Source: Dielma fastidiosa (lineage in GTDB: Bacteria; Bacillota_I; Bacilli_A; Erysipelotrichales; Erysipelotrichaceae). From it: a stretch of DNA of 64,000 bases. The notes below the pieces were generated by a model that had not been told where the DNA came from, ran no database searches, and worked only from the letters and a program-made list of their open reading frames with translations. This document shows, in pieces, positions 1 through 9,365 of this stretch. Numbering within the stretch: the first letter of the stretch is position 1; each line of letters starts with the position of its first letter. Made by a program: the position numbers and the translations under genes. Location of the stretch: the NCBI RefSeq assembly GCF_000313565.1, contig NZ_HE578927.1, forward strand, positions 230,334-294,333, written 5' to 3'.

Positions 1-154
1 CATTGCCAACTCCGACATAAATTCCCAGTGCGTTCACCTCTGCCAGCAGCGGTTTCGTTTTCTCAACAATCCATGCGGAGGCGGATGAAACAAAAGCTGA
101 AGACAGCGAATTCCGCATTGCCTTCAGCTCTTTTCTTGCTTCCTGTTTATCCAA
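1..154 (-). CDS. Partial: probable 5-formyltetrahydrofolate cyclo-ligase (N-terminus)
   Basis: About 51 N-terminal residues of a protein cut by the left edge. The reading frame is open from a TTG at 154 (an in-frame stop lies four codons upstream) and begins [19 protein letters not shown], which fits the N-terminal ELR..LRN.LS pattern of the 5-formyl-THF cyclo-ligase family, followed by a stretch ending [11 protein letters not shown]. That enzyme converts 5-formyl-THF to 5,10-methenyl-THF in the cytosol using ATP. The TTG overlaps the last codons of sufB by 8 bp, so translation is probably coupled to the suf operon. No good separate ribosome site is seen; the next in-frame ATG is 12 codons downstream. 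The family call rests on a short stretch and is moderate. Confidence 0.5.
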   Translation of the reverse strand, partial: MDKQEARKELKAMRNSLSSAFVSSASAWIVEKTKPLLAEVNALGIYVGVGN

Positions 155-1550
155 CGGAATTACTCATATCCAGCTTCAGCAGCTGATTTAATTCGACCGC
201 ATATTCCATCGGCAGTTCACGGGTAAATGGTTCTAAGAAGCCCATGACGATCATTTCAGTCGCCTGTGACTCAGTTAAACCGCGGCTCATCAAATAAAAC
301 AGCTGATCTTCACTGATCTTTGACACGGTCGCTTCATGTTCGATCTGTGAAGTCGCATTCTTACTCACATTGGTTGGTACTGTATCACTGGTTGACAGCT
401 TATCAAGAATTAAGGTATCACATTCTACCTTGCTCTTAGCATTCAGCGCTTTCTCACCATGACTTACAATACCGCGGTAATTCACCTTACCACCGTTTCT
501 TGATACTGATTTAGAAATAATATTGCTTGAAGTATTCGGCGCCAGATGAATCATTTTCGCGCCGGCATCCTGCAGCTGATTCGCACCGGCTACCGCAATC
601 GACACTGTCATGCCGCGGGCCCCTTCCTCAGCTAATACGCAGGCTGGGTATTTCATATTCAGGCATGAACCGATATTGCCGTCAATCCATTCCATTGACG
701 CATTTTCATAACAGATTGCCCGCTTAGTTACCAAATTGATAATATTATCCGACCAGTTTTGAACCGTCGAATAACGGCATCGCGCATTTTTATGTACGAA
801 GATTTCAACAACTGCCGCATGCAGGGAATCCTTAGAATAATTCGGTGCCGTACAGCCCTCTACATAATGCACATCTGCTCCTTCATCAACAATAATCAGC
901 GTTCGTTCAAACTGTCCCATCCGCTCAGAATTGATACGGAAATAAGACTGAAGCGGTTTTTCAAGCTTTACGCCCTTAGGAACATAGATAAAGCTGCCGC
1001 CGGACCATACACAGCTGTTTAAGGCTGCGAATTTATTATCCGCATAGCTGATCAGCTTGCCGAAATATTTCTTTAATAATTCAGGCTGTTCACGCAAAGC
1101 GGTATCCGTGTCATAAAACAGAACGCCTTTTTCTTCAACTTCGGCCAGCATGTTATGATAAACGACCTCAGATTCATACTGCGTGGATACACCTGCCAAA
1201 AACTTCTGTTCAGCCTCTGGGATACCGAGACGATCAAAGGTATTTTTAATCGTTTCCGGTACTTCATCCCAAGAGCTTTCTTGTTTTTCACTAGCTTTAA
1301 TGTAATAAGTATAATCATCAAAATCAATCCCGCTAAGATCTGGTCCCCATGACGGCAGCGGCATTTTCACAAACTGATCATATGCCTTTAAACGATAATC
1401 AAGCATCCATTCAGGTTCATTCTTTTTCCTTGAAATGGCTTCAACAACCTCACGGGAAAGTCCCTTACCAGTATTGTAGACACTTACATCCTCATCATGA
1501 AAGCCATACTTGTAATCCTCAACCTGAGGAATATTTTCTTCACTCATCAC
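147..1550 (-). CDS. sufB: Fe-S cluster assembly scaffold SufB
   Basis: 467 aa, the usual SufB length. SufB is the main scaffold subunit of the SufBC2D complex that builds Fe-S clusters in the cytosol. The sequence has the SufB/SufD beta-helix core with the family signatures [12 protein letters not shown] (around residue 183), the central [10 protein letters not shown] segment, the [20 protein letters not shown]-like region near residue 320 and the C-terminal helical part with [17 protein letters not shown]. The start ATG overlaps the sufU stop in an ATGA arrangement (1547-1550). It is the fifth gene of sufC-sufD-sufS-sufU-sufB, the standard Firmicute order. No ISC genes are nearby, so this is probably the housekeeping Fe-S system. 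Identification is secure. Confidence 0.96.
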   Translation of the reverse strand: MMSEENIPQVEDYKYGFHDEDVSVYNTGKGLSREVVEAISRKKNEPEWMLDYRLKAYDQFVKMPLPSWGPDLSGIDFDDYTYYIKASEKQESSWDEVPETIKNTFDRLGIPEAEQKFLAGVSTQYESEVVYHNMLAEVEEKGVLFYDTDTALREQPELLKKYFGKLISYADNKFAALNSCVWSGGSFIYVPKGVKLEKPLQSYFRINSERMGQFERTLIIVDEGADVHYVEGCTAPNYSKDSLHAAVVEIFVHKNARCRYSTVQNWSDNIINLVTKRAICYENASMEWIDGNIGSCLNMKYPACVLAEEGARGMTVSIAVAGANQLQDAGAKMIHLAPNTSSNIISKSVSRNGGKVNYRGIVSHGEKALNAKSKVECDTLILDKLSTSDTVPTNVSKNATSQIEHEATVSKISEDQLFYLMSRGLTESQATEMIVMGFLEPFTRELPMEYAVELNQLLKLDMSNSVG

Positions 1551-1990
1551 TTAGCCTCGCTTTCATGGATCATTTCTTCAATCGCCTTCCAGCCGATCGT
1601 CGCGCATTTAATGCGGTTCGCCTGTTTGCCGACTGTATGCAAAGCCACTGCTTCCTGAAGCAGCTCTTCATCATACGCTTTTTGATCAATCATATTGTGA
1701 TAATTTTCAATAATAACCTTTGCTTCTTCAATTGTCTTGCCGCTTAAAAGCTCACTCATCATTGATGTAGAAGCTGTGGCAATCGTACACGCGACACCGT
1801 CAAAACGGATATCTTCAATGATTCCGTTATTAATTTTAGATTCCACAACAATGTCATCGATGCATGAATCAGAAGCCATGTGGCGCTTCATATAAGCCGG
1901 ATCATTACTCAGCTTATGATTGCGCGGATATTCATAATGGTCCATCAGAATCTGTCTGAGCACCATTGGATCATTCATATAGTCAGACAT
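1547..1990 (-). CDS. sufU: Zn-dependent sulfurtransferase SufU
   Basis: 147 aa from the ATG at 1990, which has an AAGAAGGGTG ribosome site; a GTG two codons upstream is less likely. SufU accepts persulfide sulfur from SufS and delivers it for cluster assembly. The three zinc-ligand/acceptor cysteines of the family are present: Cys43 in DSCIDD, the one in [10 protein letters not shown] and the one in [11 protein letters not shown], together with the Asp after the first Cys. The first site reads SCIDD instead of the commoner PTCGD, a small deviation. The gene sits between sufS and sufB and overlaps sufB by 4 bp. SufU rather than SufE is typical of Gram-positive SUF operons. Confidence 0.94.
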   Translation of the reverse strand: MSDYMNDPMVLRQILMDHYEYPRNHKLSNDPAYMKRHMASDSCIDDIVVESKINNGIIEDIRFDGVACTIATASTSMMSELLSGKTIEEAKVIIENYHNMIDQKAYDEELLQEAVALHTVGKQANRIKCATIGWKAIEEMIHESEAK

Positions 1991-2004
1991 AAACACCCTT
2001 CTTT

Positions 2005-3237
2005 CTAAAAGAAAACATTCAGGCAGTTTTCAATGGTCGCACTCCTGCACACTTCAATAAAACGATCCACTTCTTCAATCGTATTATAGAAATAAAAGCT
2101 GGCACGGATCGTAGCACCGGTACCTAAACGATGCAGCAAGAGCTTGGCGCAATGCTGGCCTGCCCGTACAGCAATACCCTGTGTATTAAAATAAGTAGCG
2201 GAATCCTGAGCAAAGATATCCTTGACATTAAAGGTAATAATACCGCCGTCCGCATGCTTATTATAGAGAATAATATTATCCAGCTTACTTAATTTATCAA
2301 TCGCATATTCATGAAGCATCTTCTCATAGGCATGAATTTCTTCCATGCCGATCGCGCTCAGATAATCAATGGCCGCATTTAAACCAAGCACCGCTTCAAT
2401 TGCCGGGGTTCCTGATTCAAATTTATACGGCGCATCCTTTAATAAAATATTACCGCATAAATCAAAACGGGCATTGTTGCCGCCGCCCAGCATAAACGGA
2501 TCGGTCATCTGAAGCAGATCAAATTTACCATACAGCACACCGATACCGGTTGGGCCGCACATCTTATGACCTGAGAAAGCGAGGAAATCACAATCGATTT
2601 CTCTGACATCCACCGGCATATGCGGAATACTTTGCGCGGCATCCATAATGACGATAGCACCATGCTCATGAGCAATCTTACAGATTTCCTTCATCGGCAC
2701 TTCAAAACCGAGCACATTGGTAACCTGGGCAATCGCCACTACCTTGACACCCTCATGCATCGCTTTCTTGAAGTTTTCAACCGTTAAGCGGCCCTCTTCA
2801 TCTAACTCGATATACTCAATCACGGATTTTGTCTCTTCAGCACACTTCATCCATGGCAGAATATTACTGGCATGTTCAGCTTCACAGCTTAAAATCACAT
2901 CGCCTTCCTTCATGTACTTGCGTCCCCAGCCATAAGCGACAAGGTTCAGCGAAGCACTGGCGCCGGAAGTAAATACGATTTCACGCGCATCGGCATTAAT
3001 GAATTTCGCAACAGCTTTACGGCAGTTTTCATATTCCGTATCAACCTGATAGCTCAGTTCATAATCACCGCGGTGACAGTTTACACTCAAATCGGTATAA
3101 TAATGCGTTACCGCATCAATGACACACTGCGGCTTAAAGGTTGTAGCGGCATTATCGATATATATCAGATCATGTCCCTGCATCTTCTTGCCGTTAAGCA
3201 TTGGAAAATCTTTTCTTATCGCTTCTACATTAAGCAT
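2005..3237 (-). CDS. sufS: Cysteine desulfurase SufS
   Basis: 410 aa, group II PLP-dependent cysteine desulfurase. It removes sulfur from cysteine as a persulfide on its own active-site Cys. Visible motifs: HRGDYELS near residue 57, the PLP-lysine segment FSGHKMCGPTGIGVLYG, and the active Cys in RAGQHCAKLLLHRLG near residue 365, followed by RASFYFYNT. The start overlaps the sufD 3' end by 13 bp (3225-3237), consistent with translational coupling. Fourteen bases separate it from sufU, its expected partner. The family assignment is secure, and operon context favours SufS over NifS or CsdA. Confidence 0.95.
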   Translation of the reverse strand: MLNVEAIRKDFPMLNGKKMQGHDLIYIDNAATTFKPQCVIDAVTHYYTDLSVNCHRGDYELSYQVDTEYENCRKAVAKFINADAREIVFTSGASASLNLVAYGWGRKYMKEGDVILSCEAEHASNILPWMKCAEETKSVIEYIELDEEGRLTVENFKKAMHEGVKVVAIAQVTNVLGFEVPMKEICKIAHEHGAIVIMDAAQSIPHMPVDVREIDCDFLAFSGHKMCGPTGIGVLYGKFDLLQMTDPFMLGGGNNARFDLCGNILLKDAPYKFESGTPAIEAVLGLNAAIDYLSAIGMEEIHAYEKMLHEYAIDKLSKLDNIILYNKHADGGIITFNVKDIFAQDSATYFNTQGIAVRAGQHCAKLLLHRLGTGATIRASFYFYNTIEEVDRFIEVCRSATIENCLNVFF

Positions 3238-4022
3238 TCTAATCCCGCCTTTGCATTAATTTTTTCTGTTAATTCATCATGAATGCGCTCAATATCAAGC
3301 CCATCGGCAATCGGCAGCAGATAACCAATCATAATCAGTCCCATCGCCTGTGTGCGGGTAAGCCCGCGGGTCTGCAGATAATACAGCTGATTTTCATCAG
3401 GCTGACCAATCGTATTCGCATGCGATGCCTGAACATCATTCTCATCAATCAAAAGCTGCGGAGTGACAGAGGATACCTGATGATCTGACAGGGTAAGCAC
3501 GCGGCTGGTCTGATGGCTTTCACTGCCATACGCGCCTTTTTCAATCTTGCCGACAGCTACCATATGATAATCACCATGCTCCCTGACAACAGCATAATTT
3601 TCAATCATACCGCTAGTATGGGGGGCCTGATGAACACAATTAAAGTCAAAATTTTTCTTTGTGCTGGTCATTACCGCGCTTTTCAGCAGCGCGCTGGCAC
3701 CTTCGCCAATCAGCTTCACATTCAATGCCACATCAGCAGCACCATCACTCATTTCACCCTCGATAAACTCAAATCGGGCATCACGCTCAACATTGGCGCG
3801 CACTTGAAGATCAAAGCTCTCACATTCATTCCATATCAAAAGCTTCAGCTGGCCGCCTTCAAGCACATCAATGACTAAATCAGCGCTTGATAAACCTTCA
3901 GCCTTCAGATAAAGTGAGGCCTCGGCATGCTTCTCAACCACCAGATGAATCGCTTCATCACCCATCACCATCAGGTCAAGATGCTCACTGCCGACGCGCA
4001 GCGGTTCTTTATCCATACTCAT
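3225..4022 (-). CDS. sufD: Fe-S cluster assembly protein SufD
   Basis: 265 aa from the ATG at 4022, one base after the sufC stop (TAGTATG), with AAAGGGTG as ribosome site. A longer frame reaches into sufC but has no better start. SufD pairs with SufB and SufC in the scaffold complex. It shares with SufB the C-terminal segment TRGLTRTQAMGLIMIGYLLPI and the beta-helix core with HANTIGQPDENQLYYLQ. It is much shorter than SufD proteins of about 430 aa; the N-terminal helical region is largely missing, as in several short Firmicute SufD proteins. It is the second gene of the operon. Confidence 0.9.
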   Translation of the reverse strand: MSMDKEPLRVGSEHLDLMVMGDEAIHLVVEKHAEASLYLKAEGLSSADLVIDVLEGGQLKLLIWNECESFDLQVRANVERDARFEFIEGEMSDGAADVALNVKLIGEGASALLKSAVMTSTKKNFDFNCVHQAPHTSGMIENYAVVREHGDYHMVAVGKIEKGAYGSESHQTSRVLTLSDHQVSSVTPQLLIDENDVQASHANTIGQPDENQLYYLQTRGLTRTQAMGLIMIGYLLPIADGLDIERIHDELTEKINAKAGLECLM

Positions 4023-4023
4023 A

Positions 4024-4854
4024 CTATGCACCCTTTTTAACTTGTGCTGCACAAGCACCTAATGAAATTTTACCAGTCTTTACTGTTTCACTCTCTTCGC
4101 TGACTTTAACACCATATTCTTTTTCGATCCAATCATAACCCTCGGTATCGATTTTCTCTACTAATTCAGGTCCGCCGCTGACCACGATACGGCCATCAAC
4201 CAAAACATGAGCATGCGTTGGCTTCAGCAGATTATAGAAACGGGCATAATGGGATACGACCATCATTCCCATCCCTGATTCCGCGCGCACATCATTAATC
4301 GCATCAGCAACGATCTTCAGCGCATCGACATCAAGACCGCTGTCAATCTCATCAAGCATCGCAAAGCTTGGCTTCAGCATCTTCATCTGTACGATTTCAT
4401 TGCGCTTCTTTTCACCGCCGGAAAAGCCTTCATTTAAGAAACGGTGAGCAAGATCCGGTTTCATCTGCAGATCCTTGATCGTACCCTCCATTTCACGAAT
4501 AAAGCTAAACAGCGGAATCGGTTTTTCACGGCGCGCATTCATTGCGGCGCGCAGGAAATCAGAATTTGTAACACCGGCAACCTCCTGCGGGTACTGCATT
4601 CCTAAAAACAATCCTGCCCGGCTGCGTTCATCAACACTCATGCTTAAGACATCCTGTCCTTCAAAAGTGATGCTGCCGCCTGTCACTGTAAATTTAGGAT
4701 TGCCCATCACCGCTGCCAGCAATGTGGACTTACCATTACCATTAGGACCCATCAGCGCGTGAATCTCATTTTTATCTATATTTAGGCTTAAGCCTTTTAA
4801 AATTTCCTTGCCGTCGATTTCAACGGTTAAATCTTTAATTTCTAGTTGTGACAT
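4024..4854 (-). CDS. sufC: Fe-S cluster assembly ATPase SufC
   Basis: 276 aa ABC-type ATPase that powers the SufBCD scaffold. Walker A is GPNGNGKSTLLAA (about residues 36-48), the ABC signature is FSGGEKKRNEI (about 145), Walker B is FAMLDEIDSGLDVDAL and the switch His is in VVSHYAR. The body ends near residue 250, as in other SufC proteins; an extra C-terminal tail (KTGKISLGACAAQVKKGA) contains one Cys and is of unknown value. It is the first gene of the operon, preceded by a candidate promoter and an AGAAAGGAAG ribosome site. Confidence 0.96.
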   Translation of the reverse strand: MSQLEIKDLTVEIDGKEILKGLSLNIDKNEIHALMGPNGNGKSTLLAAVMGNPKFTVTGGSITFEGQDVLSMSVDERSRAGLFLGMQYPQEVAGVTNSDFLRAAMNARREKPIPLFSFIREMEGTIKDLQMKPDLAHRFLNEGFSGGEKKRNEIVQMKMLKPSFAMLDEIDSGLDVDALKIVADAINDVRAESGMGMMVVSHYARFYNLLKPTHAHVLVDGRIVVSGGPELVEKIDTEGYDWIEKEYGVKVSEESETVKTGKISLGACAAQVKKGA

Positions 4855-4875
4855 AACATTCTTCCTTTCTGTATT

Positions 4876-4904
4876 ATGTTACCATTTTTTAAGCATGCAA
4901 ACAA
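4876..4904 (-). promoter_or_regulatory. Candidate sigma-A promoter for sufCDSUB
   Basis: On the minus strand, TTGTTT (4904-4899), a 17-bp spacer and TAACAT (4881-4876) lie 22 bp upstream of the sufC start. The match is moderate. The rest of the 300-bp gap up to 5153 is AT-rich, with no recognisable regulator site. Confidence 0.5.
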
Positions 4905-5096
4905 TTTTAACGATTATTTTTTTACTGTTTATCCTTATATATTATAACGCGCCCCCTGAATCACAAACCATGTACTATTATAACGGACTCATTGCGTTAT
5001 TTCTATCACAAACTGATAAATTATTCAACTTTCGTGTTTATTAATTGAAGAATAAGTGAAGAATTATGGTAAATTATCTGAACAGACCTGATTAAA

Positions 5097-5125
5097 TTGC
5101 TTTTTAAACGCATTTATTCTATAAT
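5097..5125 (+). promoter_or_regulatory. Promoter for the foldase pair
   Basis: TTGCTT (5097-5102), a 17-bp spacer and a perfect TATAAT (5120-5125), followed by a strong AGGAGG ribosome site (5143-5148) before the ATG at 5154. Confidence 0.7.
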
Positions 5126-5153
5126 AAAGCAGATAGTCAATTAGGAGGTTATT

Positions 5154-6149
5154 ATGATTGATAAATTAAAGGAAAACTGGTTTGTTGTCCTTGTCGCTGT
5201 GTTATTGTTCACTGCCTGCGGGTATTTCGTCTATGACATGAACAAGGATAAACTGCCAGGGAAAAAGGCCGACGGTAAAGACGTTGTTGCCGAACTGGCC
5301 GGCACAAATATTTTCGCCGATGATTTATATGACGATTTATACGGAGCCGTTGATTCTGAATCCTCATTGGGTACTTCAATGCTCTACATGTATTTTGAAA
5401 GAGCGGTTGCTGATGAAGCGGTGCCGATGACATCTGAACTTAAATCACAGATTTCAGCTCAGGTATCCGGAGTAAGACAGAATTATCAAGCTTATTACGG
5501 CGATCAGTGGGAAACATACCTGCTGCAGGGCTTACAGGCTTCAGGCTATACAAGTATTGATGATCTTGAAGCATACTTCACTCATTACTTAAAGCTTCAG
5601 ACATTAAAGCATGAAAATTACGATGCTAACCTTGATTCATTATTCTCTAAGATTCATGAAGAAAAGAAATCAAGAACGGTATCACATATCTTAGTTAAGA
5701 TGACTGATCCGGATAATCCAACTGAAGAAGAACAGAAAAAGATGGATGATATCGATGCGGCTTTAGCGTCTGGTACGGATTTCGCGGAAGTTGCTAAGCA
5801 ATACTCTGATGACTCTACGGCTTCTGCCGGCGGTGCGCTGGGTTATGTTGACAGTGATACTTCATTTGTTACAGCCTTTAAGGAAGCTGCCTTAAGCCAA
5901 GAAAAAGGTACAGTCGGCGACTGGGTTCAGACGGAATATGGAAGACATAAAATTTTAGTAACAGAAACTGATAAAGCTGCGTTAGAAGCTGATGAATCAA
6001 TTCGTGAATCACTCTATACAGCCATTGATTCTTATTACCCGGAAATGGGTGCGAAGATCGTTTGGGATAAAGCACAGGAATTGAATGTTACTTTCTCTGA
6101 TCCAAAAATTGAAGAAGCTTTAAAAGCTTATATGAACATTACGGAATAG
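5154..6149 (+). CDS. Membrane-anchored parvulin-type peptidyl-prolyl isomerase (PrsA-like)
   Basis: 331 aa. PrsA-like proteins act outside the cytoplasmic membrane and help secreted proteins fold by cis-trans isomerisation of proline bonds. Residues about 10-28 form one hydrophobic segment ending in FTACGYF; the Cys could be a poor lipobox, otherwise the segment is an uncleaved anchor. A helical SurA_N/PrsA-like region follows, then a clear rotamase domain (about residues 178-280) with SHILVKM, FAEVAKQYSDD, GGALGYV and the terminal GRHKILVTE. The gene has its own promoter and an 11-bp gap to a second, related lipoprotein gene, so the two are probably co-transcribed. Confidence 0.88.
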   Translation: MIDKLKENWFVVLVAVLLFTACGYFVYDMNKDKLPGKKADGKDVVAELAGTNIFADDLYDDLYGAVDSESSLGTSMLYMYFERAVADEAVPMTSELKSQISAQVSGVRQNYQAYYGDQWETYLLQGLQASGYTSIDDLEAYFTHYLKLQTLKHENYDANLDSLFSKIHEEKKSRTVSHILVKMTDPDNPTEEEQKKMDDIDAALASGTDFAEVAKQYSDDSTASAGGALGYVDSDTSFVTAFKEAALSQEKGTVGDWVQTEYGRHKILVTETDKAALEADESIRESLYTAIDSYYPEMGAKIVWDKAQELNVTFSDPKIEEALKAYMNITE

Positions 6150-6159
6150 GAGGCCAGAC

Positions 6160-7035
6160 ATGAAAAAATTACTATGCGTATGTGCGGCTGCCCTGCTGTT
6201 TACAGTCAGCGGATGCAGTGACGCGACAACAAGTGTGACTGATGGTTCAACGGCTTTAATTACTGTTGGCAATACTAAAATCACTAAAGAAAATGTATAT
6301 ACAGGCCTGAAAACACAGGGAGCTGTTAATTCAATCATCAATATGGTGACACAGATCATCTGCGATAATGAAATTCCTTTAACCGATGAAATCAAAGCTG
6401 AAGCTCAGTCAACCATGGACAGCTTCAAAGGCTATGTCGGTGAAGAAAACTGGGATGCCTTCATTAAGGGCAACGGTTATGCTTCAGAAGAAGATTACTT
6501 TAATCAGCGTGTGGTATTAGCTGCCCGCGCAGGTCATATCACTGAGAAATATCTTGAAGAAGATTGGTCAAATGTGATTTCTGTTTATAAGCCAAGACAA
6601 GTACAAATCTTTACTACTGATGATGAAGAAGTAGCAAATAAAGCATTAGAAGCCATCAAGGGCGGCAAAGAAGTTGCTGAGGTGGTGGAAGAAATGGGCG
6701 GTATTACCGAGAATTACAACGGTTCTACACAGACGCTTTCATCAGAAAGCGGCCTGCCTACCAATGTATGGGGCAATATCACTAAGGTTACGGAAAACAA
6801 CACCGTACTTGATGAGGTTCAGTACAGTCTTGATCTGACTACTTATTATGTAGTTAAGGTAATCGCAACAAATCCTGAAGATTTCAAGGAAACAGCGATT
6901 AAGGGACTGGCTTCAAGTACGACACTTCAAAATGAGGGCTTTGCTTATTATCTTAAGAAGTATAATTTCAATATTTATGATATTGATATCTACAACGCAT
7001 TTAAAACTCAAGCTCCTCAGTATTTAGTACAATAA
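6160..7035 (+). CDS. PrsA/SurA-like foldase lipoprotein with degenerate rotamase domain
   Basis: 291 aa lipoprotein: signal peptide with a clean lipobox VSGC (mature Cys near residue 20). The helical chaperone-type region resembles that of the preceding gene (for example NEIPLTDEIKAEAQ here and DEAVPMTSELKSQ there), which points to a tandem duplication. The region where a parvulin domain should sit (about residues 145-255) keeps the general layout but lacks the SHIL and GGxLG motifs, so isomerase activity is doubtful. It probably works as a holdase or as the partner of the first protein. Ribosome site TAGGAGGC overlaps the upstream stop; a strong terminator follows. Confidence 0.8.
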   Translation: MKKLLCVCAAALLFTVSGCSDATTSVTDGSTALITVGNTKITKENVYTGLKTQGAVNSIINMVTQIICDNEIPLTDEIKAEAQSTMDSFKGYVGEENWDAFIKGNGYASEEDYFNQRVVLAARAGHITEKYLEEDWSNVISVYKPRQVQIFTTDDEEVANKALEAIKGGKEVAEVVEEMGGITENYNGSTQTLSSESGLPTNVWGNITKVTENNTVLDEVQYSLDLTTYYVVKVIATNPEDFKETAIKGLASSTTLQNEGFAYYLKKYNFNIYDIDIYNAFKTQAPQYLVQ

Positions 7036-7041
7036 GTTCAT

Positions 7042-7069
7042 GCAGATAAGGCAACTTATCTGCTTTTTA
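7042..7069 (+). terminator. Rho-independent terminator after the foldase pair
   Basis: Perfect 9-bp stem GCAGATAAG/CTTATCTGC with GCAA loop (7042-7063), then TTTTTAT. Confidence 0.9.
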
Positions 7070-7099
7070 TATGCCTGAATAATAAAGTTTCATCAACGC

Positions 7100-7128
7100 T
7101 TGACATTCCTATGGCTTCCCGCTAAACT
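7100..7128 (+). promoter_or_regulatory. Promoter of the NSS transporter gene
   Basis: Perfect TTGACA (7100-7105), 17-bp spacer, TAAACT (7123-7128). It lies 26 bp upstream of the start codon with an AAGGGGG ribosome site. Confidence 0.7.
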
Positions 7129-7154
7129 AATAACAGTTTGAAGGGGGTTCCACA

Positions 7155-8522
7155 ATGAAAAAAAGAGAAAAATTCTCTTCACGTTTTGGTTTTATTTTAA
7201 TCAGTGCCGGCTGTGCGATCGGCCTTGGCAATGTATGGCGTTTTCCTTATATAACCGGTAAATACGGCGGTGCGGCCTTTGTGCTGCTTTATCTGTTTTT
7301 ACTATTGATTCTCGGTCTGCCGATCATGGTTATGGAATTCGCGGTTGGCCGCGCTTCACAGAAAAGTGTGGCAGGCAGCTTTGAGGTCTTAGAACCGAAG
7401 GGCAGCAAATGGCATCTGTATAAATATTTTGCGCTCAGCGGCAATTATCTGCTGATGATGTTTTATACAACGATTGCCGGCTGGATGCTGATTTACTTTT
7501 TTAAAACATTAGCCGGTGGTTTTGCGGGGCTGAATATTGAACAGGTAGCCGCCGTCTATGATGCCACTACTTCTGATCCATGGCTCAGTGCGGCAGCCAT
7601 GCTGTTTGTGGTTGCCTTGGGAATGTTTATCGTATCCCGCGGTCTTCGAAACGGCGTTGAAAAGGTCAGCAAGTTCATGATGAGCGCCTTGCTGCTGATT
7701 ATGGTGCTGCTGGCAATTCGTTCATTAACCCTGCCAAATGCGATGGCCGGTTTAGCTTTCTATCTGAAGCCGGATTTTGGCAAGCTGTTTGAATACAATC
7801 TGTCAGAGGTGATCTTCGCGGCCATGGGTCAGGCTTTCTTCACATTAAGTCTGGGTATCGGCGCATTGGCTATCTTTGGCAGCTACATAGATAAAGAACG
7901 CTCATTGCTTGGTGAAAGCATCAGCATTACCTTGCTGGATACCTTCGTCGCCTTAGTTTCCGGACTGATCATCTTCCCTGCCTGCTTTGCTTTCGGTGTG
8001 AATCCAGACAGCGGTTTTGGTTTGATCTTTGTCACCCTGCCGAATATTTTCAACAATATGCCGCTGGGACAATTATGGGGCGGATTGTTTTTTATCTTCC
8101 TATTCTTTGCCGCTTTGACTACAATCATTGCTGTCTTTGAAAACATTGTCTCTTGTTTTACTGATTTATTTAATTGGTCACGCAAAAAATCCGTGCTGAT
8201 CAATATGATCGGCATTATGATTTTATCGATGCCATGTCTTTTAGGATTCAGTGTTTGGAGCCACATTCAGCCGCTTTTCGGAGGCAGTATTATGGGGCTT
8301 GAAGATTTTCTGATTTCAAATAACCTGCTGCCGCTGGGCTCCTTGTTATACCTGATGTTTTGTGTTAGCCGCTATGGCTGGGGCTGGCAGAATTTCCTCG
8401 CGGAAGCCAATACCGGCAAAGGTTTGAAATTCCCTGCTGTTTTTCATTTCTATTTGAAATGGATTCTGCCATTGATTGTTTTATTTATATTCATTCAGGG
8501 CTATCTCCCATATTTTAAATAA
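7155..8522 (+). CDS. Sodium-dependent neurotransmitter:sodium symporter (NSS) family transporter
   Basis: 455 aa integral membrane protein with about 11 hydrophobic segments, the size of bacterial NSS proteins (LeuT, TnaT, MhsT). The N-terminus has the family signature GCAIGLGNVWRFPYITGKY, which contributes the Na+ sites and the unwound part of TM1. TM6 contains FFTLSLGIGALAIFGSY. Such proteins import amino acids or related amines with Na+. Substrate cannot be told from sequence. Monocistronic: own promoter with TTGACA and a terminator whose 5' arm overlaps the stop codon. Confidence 0.92.
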   Translation: MKKREKFSSRFGFILISAGCAIGLGNVWRFPYITGKYGGAAFVLLYLFLLLILGLPIMVMEFAVGRASQKSVAGSFEVLEPKGSKWHLYKYFALSGNYLLMMFYTTIAGWMLIYFFKTLAGGFAGLNIEQVAAVYDATTSDPWLSAAAMLFVVALGMFIVSRGLRNGVEKVSKFMMSALLLIMVLLAIRSLTLPNAMAGLAFYLKPDFGKLFEYNLSEVIFAAMGQAFFTLSLGIGALAIFGSYIDKERSLLGESISITLLDTFVALVSGLIIFPACFAFGVNPDSGFGLIFVTLPNIFNNMPLGQLWGGLFFIFLFFAALTTIIAVFENIVSCFTDLFNWSRKKSVLINMIGIMILSMPCLLGFSVWSHIQPLFGGSIMGLEDFLISNNLLPLGSLLYLMFCVSRYGWGWQNFLAEANTGKGLKFPAVFHFYLKWILPLIVLFIFIQGYLPYFK

Positions 8523-8545
8523 ACCAGATTTTTCTGGTTTTTTTT
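8521..8545 (+). terminator. Rho-independent terminator of the NSS gene
   Basis: AAACCAGA/TCTGGTTT stem (8521-8528 and 8533-8540) with TTTT loop and T-run. It overlaps the 3' end of the convergent TraX-like gene. Confidence 0.85.
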
Positions 8546-9347
8546 ATCTCAGCAAGCCGATCATGCCAAGCACTAACAGATGCAGCGGATAAAAGGCATA
8601 CATGCCTAACTGCATGGTTTTGGATATGCTGCCTTTTTGACCATTATAAAAGCAAATAGGTATCAAAAGGCCAAGGTAATTGCCAAAGATGTTCAGTATC
8701 ACAGTCGGAACCATCCGCGCGTCAGTTTCAGTAAACAGCAGCATAAATAAGCGATATCTTGACAAAATGACAATGGGTATAAAGAGCAGCGCCTGCAGCC
8801 ACCGCTTTTGATCCTTGAGGAAATAAAACGCAAAGAGGATCAGAATATAACCGTATTCTCCTTCCATATGCAGGCCGGTCGCCAGCAGACAGGCAGTAAT
8901 AATGCTTATTATAGCCAACAGATATTGACGGCGCTGAAGCAGTGTATCTGTAAGCCATATCGCGATTAAGCCCAGGCTTAAAGTAAAAAGGATGTTTAAA
9001 TCTATTTCAGAGATTAAAGCGGCAGCACCATAGGTATGCATTTCAGCCATATTAAATAAAATATAGGGTACTTGGGCCAATAAGGCGGTAATCGCAACCC
9101 GTTGTATATAACGCTTTTTATCATGCGTATGAAAGAAACCGTCAACGATACAAAATAAGAAGATCGGCGCAGCCAGCCGGCCAATATAATTCAATAATCT
9201 AAATAGCTGATCTATCAGCGCTTCCTGTCCCATTTCATAGAGCCAGTCCCATAAGGGTGCCAGTAATAACTGAATCGGTAAAATACGATCTAAATGATCA
9301 TAAAACATACATAGACATGCGATAATTTTTAATTGTTTCTTATTCAT
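8544..9347 (-). CDS. TraX family membrane protein
   Basis: 267 aa from the ATG at 9347, which has a GGAGGG ribosome site; the frame extends 14 codons upstream through a terminator and is not used. Eight or so hydrophobic segments. The N-terminal motif KKQLKIIACLCMFYDHLDRI matches the TraX signature (LKxIAxxxMxxDH), and the C-terminal FYPLHLLVLGMI resembles the family's YPxHLxxL. Founding members acetylate F-pilin; chromosomal Firmicute members are of unknown function, probably membrane acyltransferases. There is a pilus cluster 20 kb away, but no direct link. Confidence 0.8.
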   Translation of the reverse strand: MNKKQLKIIACLCMFYDHLDRILPIQLLLAPLWDWLYEMGQEALIDQLFRLLNYIGRLAAPIFLFCIVDGFFHTHDKKRYIQRVAITALLAQVPYILFNMAEMHTYGAAALISEIDLNILFTLSLGLIAIWLTDTLLQRRQYLLAIISIITACLLATGLHMEGEYGYILILFAFYFLKDQKRWLQALLFIPIVILSRYRLFMLLFTETDARMVPTVILNIFGNYLGLLIPICFYNGQKGSISKTMQLGMYAFYPLHLLVLGMIGLLR

Positions 9348-9365
9348 AGAATCCCTCCGCGCAAT

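Noticed and set aside
527-1747. Several plus-strand open frames inside sufB/sufU
   Set aside because: They are antisense shadows of well-supported suf genes, have no ribosome sites and no family resemblance.
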